Assembly (NCBI GenBank): GCA_964540815.1
Contig: CAZIOH010000022.1
Location: 11,764-75,763 of the forward strand
Length of the DNA stretch: 64,000 nucleotides
Origin: CAZIOH01 sp964540815
Lineage (GTDB): Bacteria; Myxococcota_A; Polyangia; Fen-1088
Direction: 5' to 3'
Shown: positions 1 to 8,413 of the stretch, in pieces
How the letters are laid out: every line of letters starts with the position of its first letter
Position numbering within the stretch: the first letter of the stretch is position 1
The notes under the pieces: generated by a model
What the model saw: only the letters and a program-made list of their open reading frames with translations
Databases searched by the model: none
Told to the model about the DNA's origin: nothing
Position numbers and translations under genes: made by a program

Positions 1-1
1 C

Positions 2-1348
2 GATCTCCTGGTCACGGTTGTGGTGCATCGCTGGCTGAAGGTCGACGCCATCGCCACGGTGGGCCTCATGTCGGGAGCCGTGACCAACACCCCGGGGCTG
101 GCCGCCGCGGAGCAGGCGCTGCGCGATCTGCCGGGGCTCTCCGCCGAGCTCCGGGGGATGGCCGAGGTGGGCTACGCGGTCGCGTATCCCTTCGGGGTCT
201 TCGGCACCATCCTCAGCTTGCTGCTCGTGCGGGTGGTGTCGCGGCTCGACCCGAAGCAGGAGGCGGAGCGCTTCGAGCGCGCCGTCCGCCAGGGACGCGC
301 CCTCGCCAACATCGATCTGCGGATCGCCAACCCCGCCGTGGTCGGCGTGCCGGTCGAGCGCCTCCCGACCCTGCTCGGGGCTCCGGTGGTGGTCTCGCGC
401 CTGATGCGGCGGGGCAGCGTGGAGGTGCCGCACGCGGACACCGAGCTGGCCGCCGGGGATCTCTTGCACGTGGTCGGCGAGGCGGAGGCGCTGGATCGCC
501 TGGCTTACCTGCTCGGCGAGAAGAGCGGGGTCGACCTGCGCCAGGTGCCGGGGGATCTCGGCGTGCGACGGCTGATCGTCACGCGCGGGGCGGTGGTCGG
601 CCGGACCCTCGCCGAGCTCGAGATCCTCGATCGCCACGGGGTCAAGGTCACCCGCGTGCTGCGCGCCGGGCTCGAGCTGGTCCCGAGGCCGGGGGTGGAG
701 CTGCGCTTCGGCGACACGCTGGTCGCGGTGGGAGAGGAGGACCGGCTGACCTCGCTCGAGACCATGGTGGGGAACTCGGTGGGGGAGCTCGAGCACGCCC
801 AGCTCGTTCCGATCTTCGTGGGCATCGCGCTCGGCGTGCTCCTCGGGTCGATCCCCTTTCACCTCGGGGGACTGCCCGCGCCGGTTCGCCTCGGGCTCGC
901 CGGCGGCCCGCTGCTGGTCGCGCTGGTCCTGAGCCACCTCGGGCGGCTGGGGCGCATCAGCTTCTACCTGCCCAACAGCGCGAACCTCATGCTGCGGGAT
1001 CTCGGCATCGTGCTGTTCCTCGGGTGCGTGGGCCTGCTGTCTGGCGAGCGCTTCGTCGAGACCCTGGTCCATGGGCCCGGGCTGAGGTGGATGCTCTACG
1101 GGTGTGCCATCACCTTGCCGCCGCTCCTCCTGATGGAGCTCCTGGCCCGGGTGGTGGGGAAGCTGGACTACACGGCCCTGTGCGGGGTGGTGGCGGGGAG
1201 CATGACGAGCCCCTCGGTGCTCTCGTTCGCCAACCAGACGGCGGGGGACGGCGCATCGGTGGCGTACGGCGCCGTCTATCCCCTGGCGCTGATCCTGCGC
1301 GTCGTGACCGCCCAGGTCCTGGTCGTGCTGTGGGTGGCCTCCCCCTGA
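2..1348 (+). CDS. AspT/YidE-type antiporter with two TrkA-C domains (5' partial)
   Basis: Inner-membrane transporter of the aspartate:alanine exchanger (AspT/YidE/YbjL) family. The substrate cannot be told from sequence. The reading frame is open from base 2, so the true start and first helices lie upstream of the window. The family's duplicated core is visible twice: GAVTNTPGLAAAEQAL near the start and GSMTSPSVLSFANQT near the end. Each precedes hydrophobic helices. Between them, at about residues 95-250 of the visible part, are two soluble TrkA-C-like modules (LLHVVGEAEALDRL, LVAVGEEDRLTSLE), the usual position in this family. The C-terminus is intact and the downstream pckG is more than 300 bases away. 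A general family call is secure; whether it exchanges amino acids or dicarboxylates is not. Confidence 0.85.
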   Translation, partial: DLLVTVVVHRWLKVDAIATVGLMSGAVTNTPGLAAAEQALRDLPGLSAELRGMAEVGYAVAYPFGVFGTILSLLLVRVVSRLDPKQEAERFERAVRQGRALANIDLRIANPAVVGVPVERLPTLLGAPVVVSRLMRRGSVEVPHADTELAAGDLLHVVGEAEALDRLAYLLGEKSGVDLRQVPGDLGVRRLIVTRGAVVGRTLAELEILDRHGVKVTRVLRAGLELVPRPGVELRFGDTLVAVGEEDRLTSLETMVGNSVGELEHAQLVPIFVGIALGVLLGSIPFHLGGLPAPVRLGLAGGPLLVALVLSHLGRLGRISFYLPNSANLMLRDLGIVLFLGCVGLLSGERFVETLVHGPGLRWMLYGCAITLPPLLLMELLARVVGKLDYTALCGVVAGSMTSPSVLSFANQTAGDGASVAYGAVYPLALILRVVTAQVLVVLWVASP

Positions 1349-1686
1349 GATCGGGCCCGGGGCTCGGGCGCTCGGACTCGGCGCGCATTTTTCGCGGGCG
1401 GCAGGCCAGTCCCGCCAAGGTTGCGCGCCCCGGGCCCCCGGCCGCACCCATGCTGGCGGGATGTGCGAGAATACGGTCCGTCGATGACGCCCGCCTGGGG
1501 CCCGCTTCTTGCTGGCGTTCGAGCCCTGAAAGAAGAACCGAAGAAGTCGGTATCCGCATCTGCAGACATCCAGACATCATCCAGAGGTCACACCTGCCAC
1601 GCCGAACGACCGCCGCGCCCGATCCGAGCCCCCATCGCGCGCCACCTTGGACGGCGCGATGCCAACCACTCGAAAGGGGCTCTGTC
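1349..1686. other. 338-bp intergenic region upstream of pckG
   Basis: Between the antiporter stop and the pckG ATG. It is GC-rich and contains no convincing ORF, hairpin or consensus promoter that I can support. One could read it open in the pckG frame upstream of 1687, but that translation is low-complexity Pro/Arg-rich sequence with no homology to PEPCK. It probably contains the pckG promoter. Confidence 0.4.
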
Positions 1687-3555
1687 ATGGCCACCGATAC
1701 CGAAACGACCCAGCGAGACACCACCGGCGGCGACGGCCGCAAGAACGAGACCCTGATGGCCTGGGTCAACCAGATGACCCAGCTCTGCGAGCCCAGCGCC
1801 GTGCACTGGTGCGACGGCTCCGAGCGCGAGAGCACAGCGCTCATCGGCGAGATGGTCGCGCAGGGGACCCTCATCAAGCTGAACCCGAACAAGCGCCCGC
1901 GCAGCTACCTCTGCCGGTCGGATCCGCGGGACGTCGCGCGGGTCGAGAGCCGCACCTTCATCTGCTCGAAGAACCGCAACGACGCCGGCCCCACCAACAA
2001 CTGGGTCGAGCCCGAGCAGATGAAGAGCCGGATGCTCGGCCTGTTTCGCGGCTCGATGCGGGGGCGGACCCTGTACGTCGTCCCGTTCAGCATGGGGCCC
2101 CTCGGGTCGCCGATCGCCCAGATCGGGGTCCAGGTGACGGACTCGCCGTACGTGGCCGTCAGCATGCGGATCATGACCCGGATGGGGGACAAGGCCCTCG
2201 CCCAGCTCGGCGAGAGCAAGAACTTCGTCCGCTGTCTGCACTCGGTGGGCGTGCCGCTCTCGCCTGGACAGAAGGACGTCACCTGGCCCTGCAACCCCGA
2301 ACAGACCCACATCACCCATTTCCCCGAGCAGCGGGCGATCTGGTCGTACGGCAGCGGGTATGGCGGCAACGCCCTGCTCGGGAAGAAGTGCTTCGCCCTC
2401 CGCATCGCCTCGGTCATGGGGCGCGACGAGGGGTGGCTGGCCGAGCACATGGCCATCCTCGGGCTGACCTCGCCCGCCGGTGAGCGGACCTACGTCGCGG
2501 CCGCCTTCCCGAGCGCGTGCGGCAAGACCAACTTCGCCATGATGTTGCCGCCGGCTGGCTTCGAGGGCTGGAAGGTCACCACGATCGGCGACGACATCGC
2601 GTGGATCAAGCCCGGTGCGGACGGACGCCTCTACGCCATCAACCCCGAGAACGGCTTCTTCGGGGTGGCCCCGGGCACCAACGCCCGCAGCAACCCGAAC
2701 GCCATGGAGGCGATCGCGGCCGACACCATCTTCACGAACGTGGCGCTCACCGACGAGGGGGACGTGTGGTGGGAGGGCATGACCGAGACCCCGCCGCGCC
2801 ACCTCATCGACTGGCGCGGCGAGGACTGGACGCCCGCGGCCGGGAAGCCCGCGGCCCATCCCAACTCGCGCTTCACCACGCCGCTCGCGCGGTGTCCCTC
2901 GCTCGACGAGCACTGGAACGATCCCGCGGGGGTCCCGGTGGCGGCGTTCATCTTCGGCGGCCGGATGAGCCGCGACATGCCGCTGGTCTTCCAGGCCTTC
3001 AACTGGTCGCACGGGGTCTACAGCGCGGCCACCATGGGCTCGGAGGCCACCGCGGCGGCCGAGGCGGGGCTGCCTCCCATGCGGCGCGACCCGATGGCGA
3101 TGCTCCCGTTTTGCGGCTACAACATGGCCGATTACTTCAGCCACTGGCTCGAGCTCGGGCGCAAGCTGCCGAACGCCCCGCGCATCTTTCGGGTCAACTG
3201 GTTCCGCCGCGGGGCCGACGGCCGGTTCTTGTGGCCGGGCTTCAGCGAGAACCTACGGGTGCTCTCGTGGATCGTCGATCGCGTGCACGGGCGGGCCTTC
3301 GCGCTCGAGAGCCCGTACGGATGGATGCCGCGGCACGAGGATCTCTCCTGGCGGGCGCTGGACTATCCCGCCTCGGTCTTCCGGGAGGTGATGGCGATCG
3401 ACCGCGACGCCGCGGCCCTCGAGGTCCGACAGCACGAGGAGCTCTTCGACAAGTTCCTCGATCGCCTCCCCAAGGAGTTCCTGCTCGAGCGCGAGCTCCT
3501 GCGCCTGCGGCTGTGGCGGTCGCCCGAGCACTGGGAGCTGGCCCGCGAGGACTGA
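1687..3555 (+). CDS. pckG: Phosphoenolpyruvate carboxykinase (GTP)
   Basis: Converts oxaloacetate plus GTP to PEP, CO2 and GDP in the cytosol, the entry to gluconeogenesis. The protein is 622 residues, normal for the GTP-dependent (animal, actinobacterial and myxobacterial) type and longer than the ATP type. The kinase P-loop with the hyper-reactive cysteine is seen as FPSACGKTNFAMM at about residues 272-284. GDDIAWIK follows it, and IGVQVTDSPYVAVSM and FRVNWFRRG are family signatures. The frame stays open upstream to 1024, but the ATG at 1687 gives the expected N-terminus and has an AAAGGGG ribosome site about seven bases upstream. Convincing call; the gene stands alone with long gaps on both sides. 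Confidence 0.97.
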   Translation: MATDTETTQRDTTGGDGRKNETLMAWVNQMTQLCEPSAVHWCDGSERESTALIGEMVAQGTLIKLNPNKRPRSYLCRSDPRDVARVESRTFICSKNRNDAGPTNNWVEPEQMKSRMLGLFRGSMRGRTLYVVPFSMGPLGSPIAQIGVQVTDSPYVAVSMRIMTRMGDKALAQLGESKNFVRCLHSVGVPLSPGQKDVTWPCNPEQTHITHFPEQRAIWSYGSGYGGNALLGKKCFALRIASVMGRDEGWLAEHMAILGLTSPAGERTYVAAAFPSACGKTNFAMMLPPAGFEGWKVTTIGDDIAWIKPGADGRLYAINPENGFFGVAPGTNARSNPNAMEAIAADTIFTNVALTDEGDVWWEGMTETPPRHLIDWRGEDWTPAAGKPAAHPNSRFTTPLARCPSLDEHWNDPAGVPVAAFIFGGRMSRDMPLVFQAFNWSHGVYSAATMGSEATAAAEAGLPPMRRDPMAMLPFCGYNMADYFSHWLELGRKLPNAPRIFRVNWFRRGADGRFLWPGFSENLRVLSWIVDRVHGRAFALESPYGWMPRHEDLSWRALDYPASVFREVMAIDRDAAALEVRQHEELFDKFLDRLPKEFLLERELLRLRLWRSPEHWELARED

Positions 3556-3590
3556 TCGATCGCGGCCGCGGGCCCGATCACGGCGGAGTT

Positions 3591-3610
3591 CACGTGCACG
3601 TGCACGTGCA
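3591..3610. repeat. CACGTG hexamer repeat, self-complementary
   Basis: Three tandem CACGTG units plus CA lie 36 bases after the pckG stop. Because the unit is palindromic, the 18-base core is a perfect inverted repeat and could extrude as a hairpin. A degenerate ACGTGCAGG copy follows at about 3614. It could be a terminator-like structure, a bHLH-like half-site cluster or simply a microsatellite. Confidence 0.6.
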
Positions 3611-3700
3611 GGTTACGTGCAGGTCGACGATCACGGGATCGACCACCACCACGGGTCTTGACGGCTCGCGCGGGTCTCGGGGCCAGCGATTCCGCTTATC

Positions 3701-5068
3701 ATGCGGCTCGTGCCGAGGGTGAGAACGATTCTGCTGCGGGTGACGCGGGCCAGACCGGACGAGCTGGGGGCGGCGGTGTGGGCCTTCGTCTATTTCTTCG
3801 CGCTGCTGGCGAGCTACTACGTGCTGCGCCCGATCCGGGACGAGGTCTCGATGGAGGTGGGCACCGCGGCGCTGCAGCGGCTGTTCCTGGCGGTCTTCCT
3901 CACCATGCTGGCGGTGGTCCCGGTGTTCGGCTGGCTGACCCGCCGCTTTCCGCGGCGCAGCTGGCTGCCCGGCGTGTACCTGTTCTTCATCTCGAACCTG
4001 GTCGGGTTCTACGCGGTGCTGACCGCCGAGGGCCTGCAGGCCGCTCCGTGGGGAAGCGTGTTTTATGTCTGGGTCAACGTCTTCAACCTCTTCGTGGTCT
4101 CGGTGTTCTGGAGCGTGATGGCGGAGACCTTCGACGTCGAGCAGGCGCGGCGCCTCTATGGGTTCATCGCCGCCGGCGGGACCGCCGGTGCCCTGGTCGG
4201 GCCGCTCATCACCTCGGAGCTGATCAGGCTCGTCGGTCCGACGCGGCTCATGCTGGTCTCGGCGGGGTTTCTGGCGCTGGCGATCCTCGCGGTCGGGCGC
4301 CTCGGTGCCTGGAGGGACCGTCGAGAGCGACCGTCGGCGCCCCCCTCCCCGGAGACCCCGGCGGCAGCGACGACGGCGGGCCCCGCGGCCCCGCCCGCAG
4401 GTGATTTTCAGGGTAGCCTCTGGAGCGGGCTCGCGGACGTGGTTCGCTCGCCTTACCTGCTTGGAATCTGTGCGTTTCTCCTCGGATACACCCTGCTGTC
4501 GACGTTCCTCTACTTCGAGACGGCGGAGCTCCTGCCCCGGCACGTCCGAGATCCCGCGGCGCGGACCCAGCTCCTCGCCCGTCTCGACCTTGCGGTCAAC
4601 GTCGCCACGCTGCTCCTGCAGGTCCTCACCTTCCAGACGCTGGTGGCCCGGCTCGGCACCCGCCTGGTGCTCGCCTCGATGCCCTTCCTGTCGCTGGCTG
4701 GGTTCGTGGTCCTCGGCGCCTATCCACACATCGCGGTGTTGCTCGTCTTCGGGCTGGCGCGTCGGGCGGGTGAATACGCCCTCAGCAAGCCGGCCCGCGA
4801 GACCCTGTTCAACCTGCTGCCGCTCGAACAGAAGTACCGCGCCAAGAACGTCATCGACACCCTCGTCCACCGAACCGGAGACACCGCCTCGGCCTGGGCC
4901 GTCTCCGCGATGCGAGCCGCGGGCCTCGAATGGATGACCATCAGCTGGCTCTCCGTGCCGATCGCCGGCGGCTGGCTCGGCGTCTCGCTGTGGCTCGGCG
5001 CGGCGGCCGAGCGGAAGCGCCGGGCATTGCGGACAGCCCCTGCGTTGCCCGGGGCCGGGCAAGAGTGA
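3701..5068 (+). CDS. NTP/NDP exchange transporter-like MFS protein (ATP/ADP carrier family)
   Basis: Polytopic inner-membrane protein of 455 residues. The N-terminal signature YYVLRPIRDEVSMEVG after a first helix (VWAFVYFFALLAS) is typical of the bacterial/plastid ATP/ADP translocase (Tlc) family and its free-living relatives. About a dozen hydrophobic segments are spread over the length. A Pro/Ala-rich cytoplasmic linker lies at about residues 205-230. The C-terminal half has LARRAGEYALSKPARETLF, a conserved region in these proteins. In obligate intracellular bacteria the family imports ATP. In free-living bacteria the substrate is not established, so nucleotide exchange is only a family-based guess. 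No clear Shine-Dalgarno precedes the ATG; GTG codons at 3710 and 3719 are alternatives. Confidence 0.8.
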   Translation: MRLVPRVRTILLRVTRARPDELGAAVWAFVYFFALLASYYVLRPIRDEVSMEVGTAALQRLFLAVFLTMLAVVPVFGWLTRRFPRRSWLPGVYLFFISNLVGFYAVLTAEGLQAAPWGSVFYVWVNVFNLFVVSVFWSVMAETFDVEQARRLYGFIAAGGTAGALVGPLITSELIRLVGPTRLMLVSAGFLALAILAVGRLGAWRDRRERPSAPPSPETPAAATTAGPAAPPAGDFQGSLWSGLADVVRSPYLLGICAFLLGYTLLSTFLYFETAELLPRHVRDPAARTQLLARLDLAVNVATLLLQVLTFQTLVARLGTRLVLASMPFLSLAGFVVLGAYPHIAVLLVFGLARRAGEYALSKPARETLFNLLPLEQKYRAKNVIDTLVHRTGDTASAWAVSAMRAAGLEWMTISWLSVPIAGGWLGVSLWLGAAAERKRRALRTAPALPGAGQE

Positions 5069-5136
5069 TCTGCCGGGGCCCGGCCAAGGTCAGGCCCCGT
5101 TCATGCATCCTGCACCAGCAGCGGAGGTAGCCATAC

Positions 5137-5613
5137 ATGCCGTCACTGGTGTTTCCGGCGCTGGTGCGAAACCAGATCCTGGAGCAGCACCGCCAGCTGC
5201 GCGAGCTCCTCGAGCAGGTCCGGCGGATGCGTGCATCGGACAGCCACCTGCCCGGCGCCGAGCAGCCGTCCCGCGACGCTCGACGACTGGCCGATGCGGC
5301 CCAGGAGCTCTGTCAGCGCTTCCAGGACCACCTGTCCTTCGAGCAGGCCGCCCTCACGCCGATCTTCGCCATCATCGATGCCTGGGGCCCCGAACGGGTC
5401 AAGGACCTGTGTGACGAGCACGAGCGTCAACGCCGCGAGCTCGACGGATTGCGCAGCCGCTTCGAACGGGAAGAGGATGTGGAGCGGTTGGCGGATGCCC
5501 TGCACGGCCTGGCGGACGAACTGCTCCACGACATGGAGGAGGAGGAGGCAGGTTGCCTGCGCGCCAGCCTCCTGTCCGCCGACTCCCTGTTTGCCGAGCC
5601 ACGATCGCCGTGA
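5137..5613 (+). CDS. Hemerythrin-like (HHE cation-binding) protein
   Basis: Small soluble four-helix-bundle protein (158 residues) expected to hold a carboxylate-bridged di-iron site for O2, NO or redox sensing or iron handling. Metal ligands of the HHE pattern are spaced across four helices: ILEQHRQL (His), FQDHLSFEQAAL (HxxxE), CDEHERQRREL (His/Glu) and LLHDMEEEEAG (His/Glu). The ATG at 5137 has a GGAGG ribosome site ten bases upstream. There is no signal peptide or additional sensor domain. It lies about 70 bases after the transporter and convergent with the DUF3037 gene. The role cannot be narrowed from context. Confidence 0.85.
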   Translation: MPSLVFPALVRNQILEQHRQLRELLEQVRRMRASDSHLPGAEQPSRDARRLADAAQELCQRFQDHLSFEQAALTPIFAIIDAWGPERVKDLCDEHERQRRELDGLRSRFEREEDVERLADALHGLADELLHDMEEEEAGCLRASLLSADSLFAEPRSP

Positions 5614-5762
5614 TCGCGGCTCCGCGAGGCTCATTCGCGGCGAGCTGAGCGGGGTGGCAAGCCCACGACACATCATCCCCCGACCCCGGCCCGCGATCGC
5701 GCAAACATCGCGCGCTCCGACCGTCCGCAGGCAGGAAGTGCGGGTCTTCCGGATGGCGGGGC

Positions 5763-6191
5763 TCAGGCCGGCGGGGGGACCGAACGCGTCGTCGGCGACG
5801 AACGCGCCACCTCCGCCTCGAACACCCGGGCGAGGGCCAGCGCCGGATCCTCGCACAGGCCGGCGTGCGCGGCCGACGGTTGAACCACGGTGCTGCGCGG
5901 AGCGGACAGCCAGTGAAAACGCTCCGAGCGCGAGAGGCGCGCGATCGGTCCAGCGCTCGGCGCTCCGGCACACACGGCGCGAATCGCCTCGAGCTGTCGA
6001 CGGACCGCCGGGAGATCCAGCTGTCTCGCCAGGGAAGAGGCCCGCAGGTCGCGCTCGACCTCGTCCCCGGCCAGCAGGCACCCGAGGTACCCCGCGCCCG
6101 GACAGAACAGTATCGCCCCGAGGTTGAGCCGCTCGTCGCGCTCGACCCGCGGCACGAGCTGCACGATCACGTAGTCAAAGGCTTGCCGCAC
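5763..6191 (-). CDS. DUF3037 family protein, partner of HipA-like kinase
   Basis: A 142-residue protein starting FDYVIVQLVPRVERDERLNLG and continuing into ILFCP. This is the hallmark start of DUF3037 proteins. Function is unknown. It is encoded immediately after, and overlapping by 17 bases, a HipA-like kinase gene, a gene pair I recall from many bacteria. The frame is open further upstream, but the GTG at 6191 is preferred. It places the conserved FDYV motif at the N-terminus and has a strong GAGGAGG ribosome site 12 bases upstream, inside the kinase gene. Translational coupling to the kinase is therefore likely. Confidence 0.8.
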   Translation of the reverse strand: MRQAFDYVIVQLVPRVERDERLNLGAILFCPGAGYLGCLLAGDEVERDLRASSLARQLDLPAVRRQLEAIRAVCAGAPSAGPIARLSRSERFHWLSAPRSTVVQPSAAHAGLCEDPALALARVFEAEVARSSPTTRSVPPPA

Positions 6192-7017
6192 GGACCCGAT
6201 TCGCCTCCTCGAGGAGCTGCGGCAAGGCCGACCGCCGCGCGCGCAACCACAGCCAATAGGCGGATCGCAGCTCCCGCGCGTCGTCACCCGCCAGCCAGAT
6301 CTCGGGAACCGCGGCCACCGCGCGGGCGATGGCGTCGTCGTCGAGCGCCGCCACCAGGGCCGGCGCCGCCGCCGAGAGCCCGTCGGCGAAGGGCAGGAGC
6401 ACGTGCTCCCCCACCCGCGCGAACGGCCGCTGGGCCGACGCTTGCAGCTCGGCTGGATCGACCCGCCCAGCGTAGCCGTGGTGCCAGTACAGCGAGGCGC
6501 CGTGATCGATCAGCCACGGTCCGCCCCGCCACCACAGCAGGTTGGGATTTCGGGCGGTCCGGTCCACGTTGGCCGCGAACACGTCGAAGGCCACCAGCGC
6601 CGACGCGAAGGCCGCCGACACCGGATGCCCCGCGGCCACGTCGTACCCGAGCGCGCCCGGCAGGAACGCCATCGCCAGGTTGAGGCCGGCGCTGGCCATG
6701 AGCAACTCGCGGATCTCCTGGTGGGGCTCGCTGCGCCCGAGGGCCGCGTCCACCTCGATGAGCCCGAGCTCGGGGACCGGCAGGCCGGCCGCGCGGGCCA
6801 GCTCACCCGCGATCACCTCGGCCACGAGGGCCCGGGTGCCCTGCGCGGCCCCGTGAAACTTCGCCACGTAGAGCCCGCCATCGTCGGCCTCGACCACCGC
6901 GGGGACCGAGCCGCCCTCGCGCAGCGCGGTCACGTAGCGGGTGGCCACCAGGTGGCGGAGCGGCGGCGGTCCTGGGCCCCCCTCCCTCGAGGTCGGCAGC
7001 TCGGTTGCGCGCGACAT
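6175..7017 (-). CDS. HipA-like kinase domain protein
   Basis: A 280-residue stand-alone HipA-type kinase-fold protein. An ATP-anchoring lysine is in GGLYVAKFHGAAQG. A HipA-like catalytic segment reads FAANVDRTARNPNLLWW, with Asp and two Asn available for catalysis and magnesium. The DxG-like metal motif is LIDHGASL. It lacks the N-terminal HipA couple domain and has no HipB antitoxin next to it, so it is not a classic HipBA toxin. Instead it is paired with DUF3037. ATG at 7017 is chosen over the GTG at 7023. Target and physiological role are unknown; phosphotransfer or AMP transfer to a protein is the family expectation. Confidence 0.8.
   Translation of the reverse strand: MSRATELPTSREGGPGPPPLRHLVATRYVTALREGGSVPAVVEADDGGLYVAKFHGAAQGTRALVAEVIAGELARAAGLPVPELGLIEVDAALGRSEPHQEIRELLMASAGLNLAMAFLPGALGYDVAAGHPVSAAFASALVAFDVFAANVDRTARNPNLLWWRGGPWLIDHGASLYWHHGYAGRVDPAELQASAQRPFARVGEHVLLPFADGLSAAAPALVAALDDDAIARAVAAVPEIWLAGDDARELRSAYWLWLRARRSALPQLLEEANRVRAASL
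6204..6210 (-). promoter_or_regulatory. Ribosome binding site deciding the DUF3037 start
   Basis: GAGGAGG on the minus strand, 12 bases before the GTG at 6191 and within the 3' end of the HipA-like gene. It is part of a 12-base palindrome (CTCCTCGAGGAG, 6205-6216). It supports the internal GTG rather than an upstream in-frame start. Confidence 0.6.
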
Positions 7018-7196
7018 GGTCACAGTGTGCCAGAGACCGCCCTGGCGGTCACGTTGGGCGCGCTCGGCCGATCGCGAGACGGCCCTCCGGGCGCCGAATC
7101 GCAGGCCCCGCCATTGCGACCGCGGGGAACCGTCCTTATATCCGGGAGGTAAACGTAGGCAGGTCGCGCCGTCGACCGCCCCAAGGAGAAATTGCG

Positions 7197-7691
7197 ATGC
7201 CCATGTTGCTCATCTGCTCGATCGCCACGCTGCTCGTGACCTGGATGTTTGGAGCCCGCTGGCTCGGAGATCGGTCCTGGGCGCGACGGCTGCCCGCACC
7301 GGAGCCCCGCGCTCGACCTGCCCGGCAGCGTTCGCGGGCCCGGCTGCCCGGACCGGCCTTGCTGATCGCGGTGGTCGCCGCGCTGGCGCTCGGCCCGGTG
7401 TCGCTGAGCCTGGCCAAGGGGCTCGGGCTGCCGGAAGCGGCGCCGACCACGCGGGTGCAGCCAGGCCAGCCCGTCACCGTCGGCGCCTCGGCCGTCCCGC
7501 CGGCTCGAACCGTGGTCGCCGAGGCGGGCCCACGCGACCGGCCTCCCTCCCCCGCCCCGGCGACCTACGCCGCCCGCGAGCGCAACGCCGCCGCACAAGG
7601 ACATTTCAAGGGTGGCGACACCACCGTCGTGCTCGGAAGCAGCGCGCTGGTCCTGATCCTGGTGATCGTGCTCATCGTCGTGCTGCTGTGA
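7197..7691 (+). CDS. Small membrane protein with N- and C-terminal TM segments (PA2779-like?)
   Basis: A 164-residue protein. Hydrophobic segments lie at the N-terminus (MLLICSIATLLVTWMFG), at about residues 52-70 (ALLIAVVAALALGPVSL), and at the extreme C-terminus (VLGSSALVLILVIVLIVVLL). The last is preceded by GHFKGGDTT. Between them is a Pro/Ala-rich linker. The layout, a short exported protein with a hydrophobic tail encoded just before a lipoprotein C39-like peptidase, resembles the Pseudomonas PA2779/PA2778 pair. That is an inference from architecture, not a sequence match I could run. The ATG at 7197 has an AAGGAGA ribosome site seven bases upstream. The peptidase gene starts 16 bases after its stop, so the two probably form an operon. 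Confidence 0.55.
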   Translation: MPMLLICSIATLLVTWMFGARWLGDRSWARRLPAPEPRARPARQRSRARLPGPALLIAVVAALALGPVSLSLAKGLGLPEAAPTTRVQPGQPVTVGASAVPPARTVVAEAGPRDRPPSPAPATYAARERNAAAQGHFKGGDTTVVLGSSALVLILVIVLIVVLL

Positions 7692-7707
7692 GCGCGGCCT
7701 GATCCAG

Positions 7708-8328
7708 ATGTTCCTGCCGCACCGACCACCAGCGCCGCGCGGCGCGTGGCTCCGGGCGGTGTGCCTGGCGGGGCTCGCTGCCGCCGCGTGCGCGTCGATG
7801 TCGGGCTGCTACCACGGCTCCGCCCACAACGTCTCCGCGCGGCAGGTGGTGGAACGGGGGGCGGAGGCCGGCTGGGTGGTGGTCGCCCGCATGGGACTCG
7901 TGCGCCAGAGCGCGAACGACGACTGCGGAGCCGCCGCGCTGGCCATGATGCTCGGGCACTGGGCGGTGCCGACCTCCGCCGCCGAGATCCTCCGATCCAT
8001 CCCGCGCGAGCCAGGTCATGGCATCGCGCTCGATGCCCTCCGCGACTTCGCCCGGGCCCGCGGTCTCACCTCGTACGTGATCCGCGGAGAGCTCGCGGAT
8101 CTCGCGACCGAGATCGGCCTCGATCACCCGGTCCTGGTCGGGCTGGTCCAGCAGTACGGAGACCATGCGCGCGCGCACTACGAGGTGATCACGGGGATCA
8201 ATTCCACCACCCGGAGGCTGTTGCTCCTCGATCCCGCTCGCGGGCTTCGCGAGGACACCTTCGAAGGGTTCATGTCGGAATGGACCACCGCTGGCCGACC
8301 CACCCTGGTCATCGTTGCCGCCGCCTGA
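7708..8328 (+). CDS. C39-like (papain-fold) cysteine peptidase lipoprotein
   Basis: A 206-residue exported protein with a signal peptide rich in Ala (LAGLAAAACASMSGC). Either Cys in this segment could be lipidated. The peptidase domain starts near residue 60. The nucleophile motif is RQSANDDCGAAALAMML, the His motif ARAHYEVITGIN, and an Asp follows in LLLDPARG. That is the order of peptidase family C39. There is no ABC transporter or bacteriocin precursor nearby, so a bacteriocin-leader peptidase role is unlikely. Envelope processing of the neighbouring membrane protein is the simplest hypothesis. The downstream lipoprotein gene overlaps or follows within 90 bases. Confidence 0.8.
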   Translation: MFLPHRPPAPRGAWLRAVCLAGLAAAACASMSGCYHGSAHNVSARQVVERGAEAGWVVVARMGLVRQSANDDCGAAALAMMLGHWAVPTSAAEILRSIPREPGHGIALDALRDFARARGLTSYVIRGELADLATEIGLDHPVLVGLVQQYGDHARAHYEVITGINSTTRRLLLLDPARGLREDTFEGFMSEWTTAGRPTLVIVAAA

Positions 8329-8413
8329 TTGGCGGCTCGCTCGGCCGGATGGGTGGCCGGCTGAACGGGCTCGGCGCCGGCCAGGGATCGGGGGCCCGTG
8401 GCGGGGGCTCCGG

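Noticed and set aside
1024..1686. N-terminal extension of PEPCK from 1024
   Set aside because: The frame is open, but it overlaps the antiporter gene, has no homology, and the ATG at 1687 has a ribosome site and a normal family start.
1588..3144. Long minus-strand frame opposite pckG
   Set aside because: pckG is unmistakable on the plus strand; the antisense translation is low-complexity His/Arg/Gly sequence.
6175..7017. HipBA toxin-antitoxin module
   Set aside because: No HipB-like HTH gene is adjacent and the N-terminal HipA domain is missing; the actual neighbour is DUF3037.
7708..8328. Bacteriocin-processing ABC transporter
   Set aside because: Only a C39-like peptidase is present; there is no ABC ATPase, no permease and no double-glycine leader ORF beyond the membrane protein upstream.
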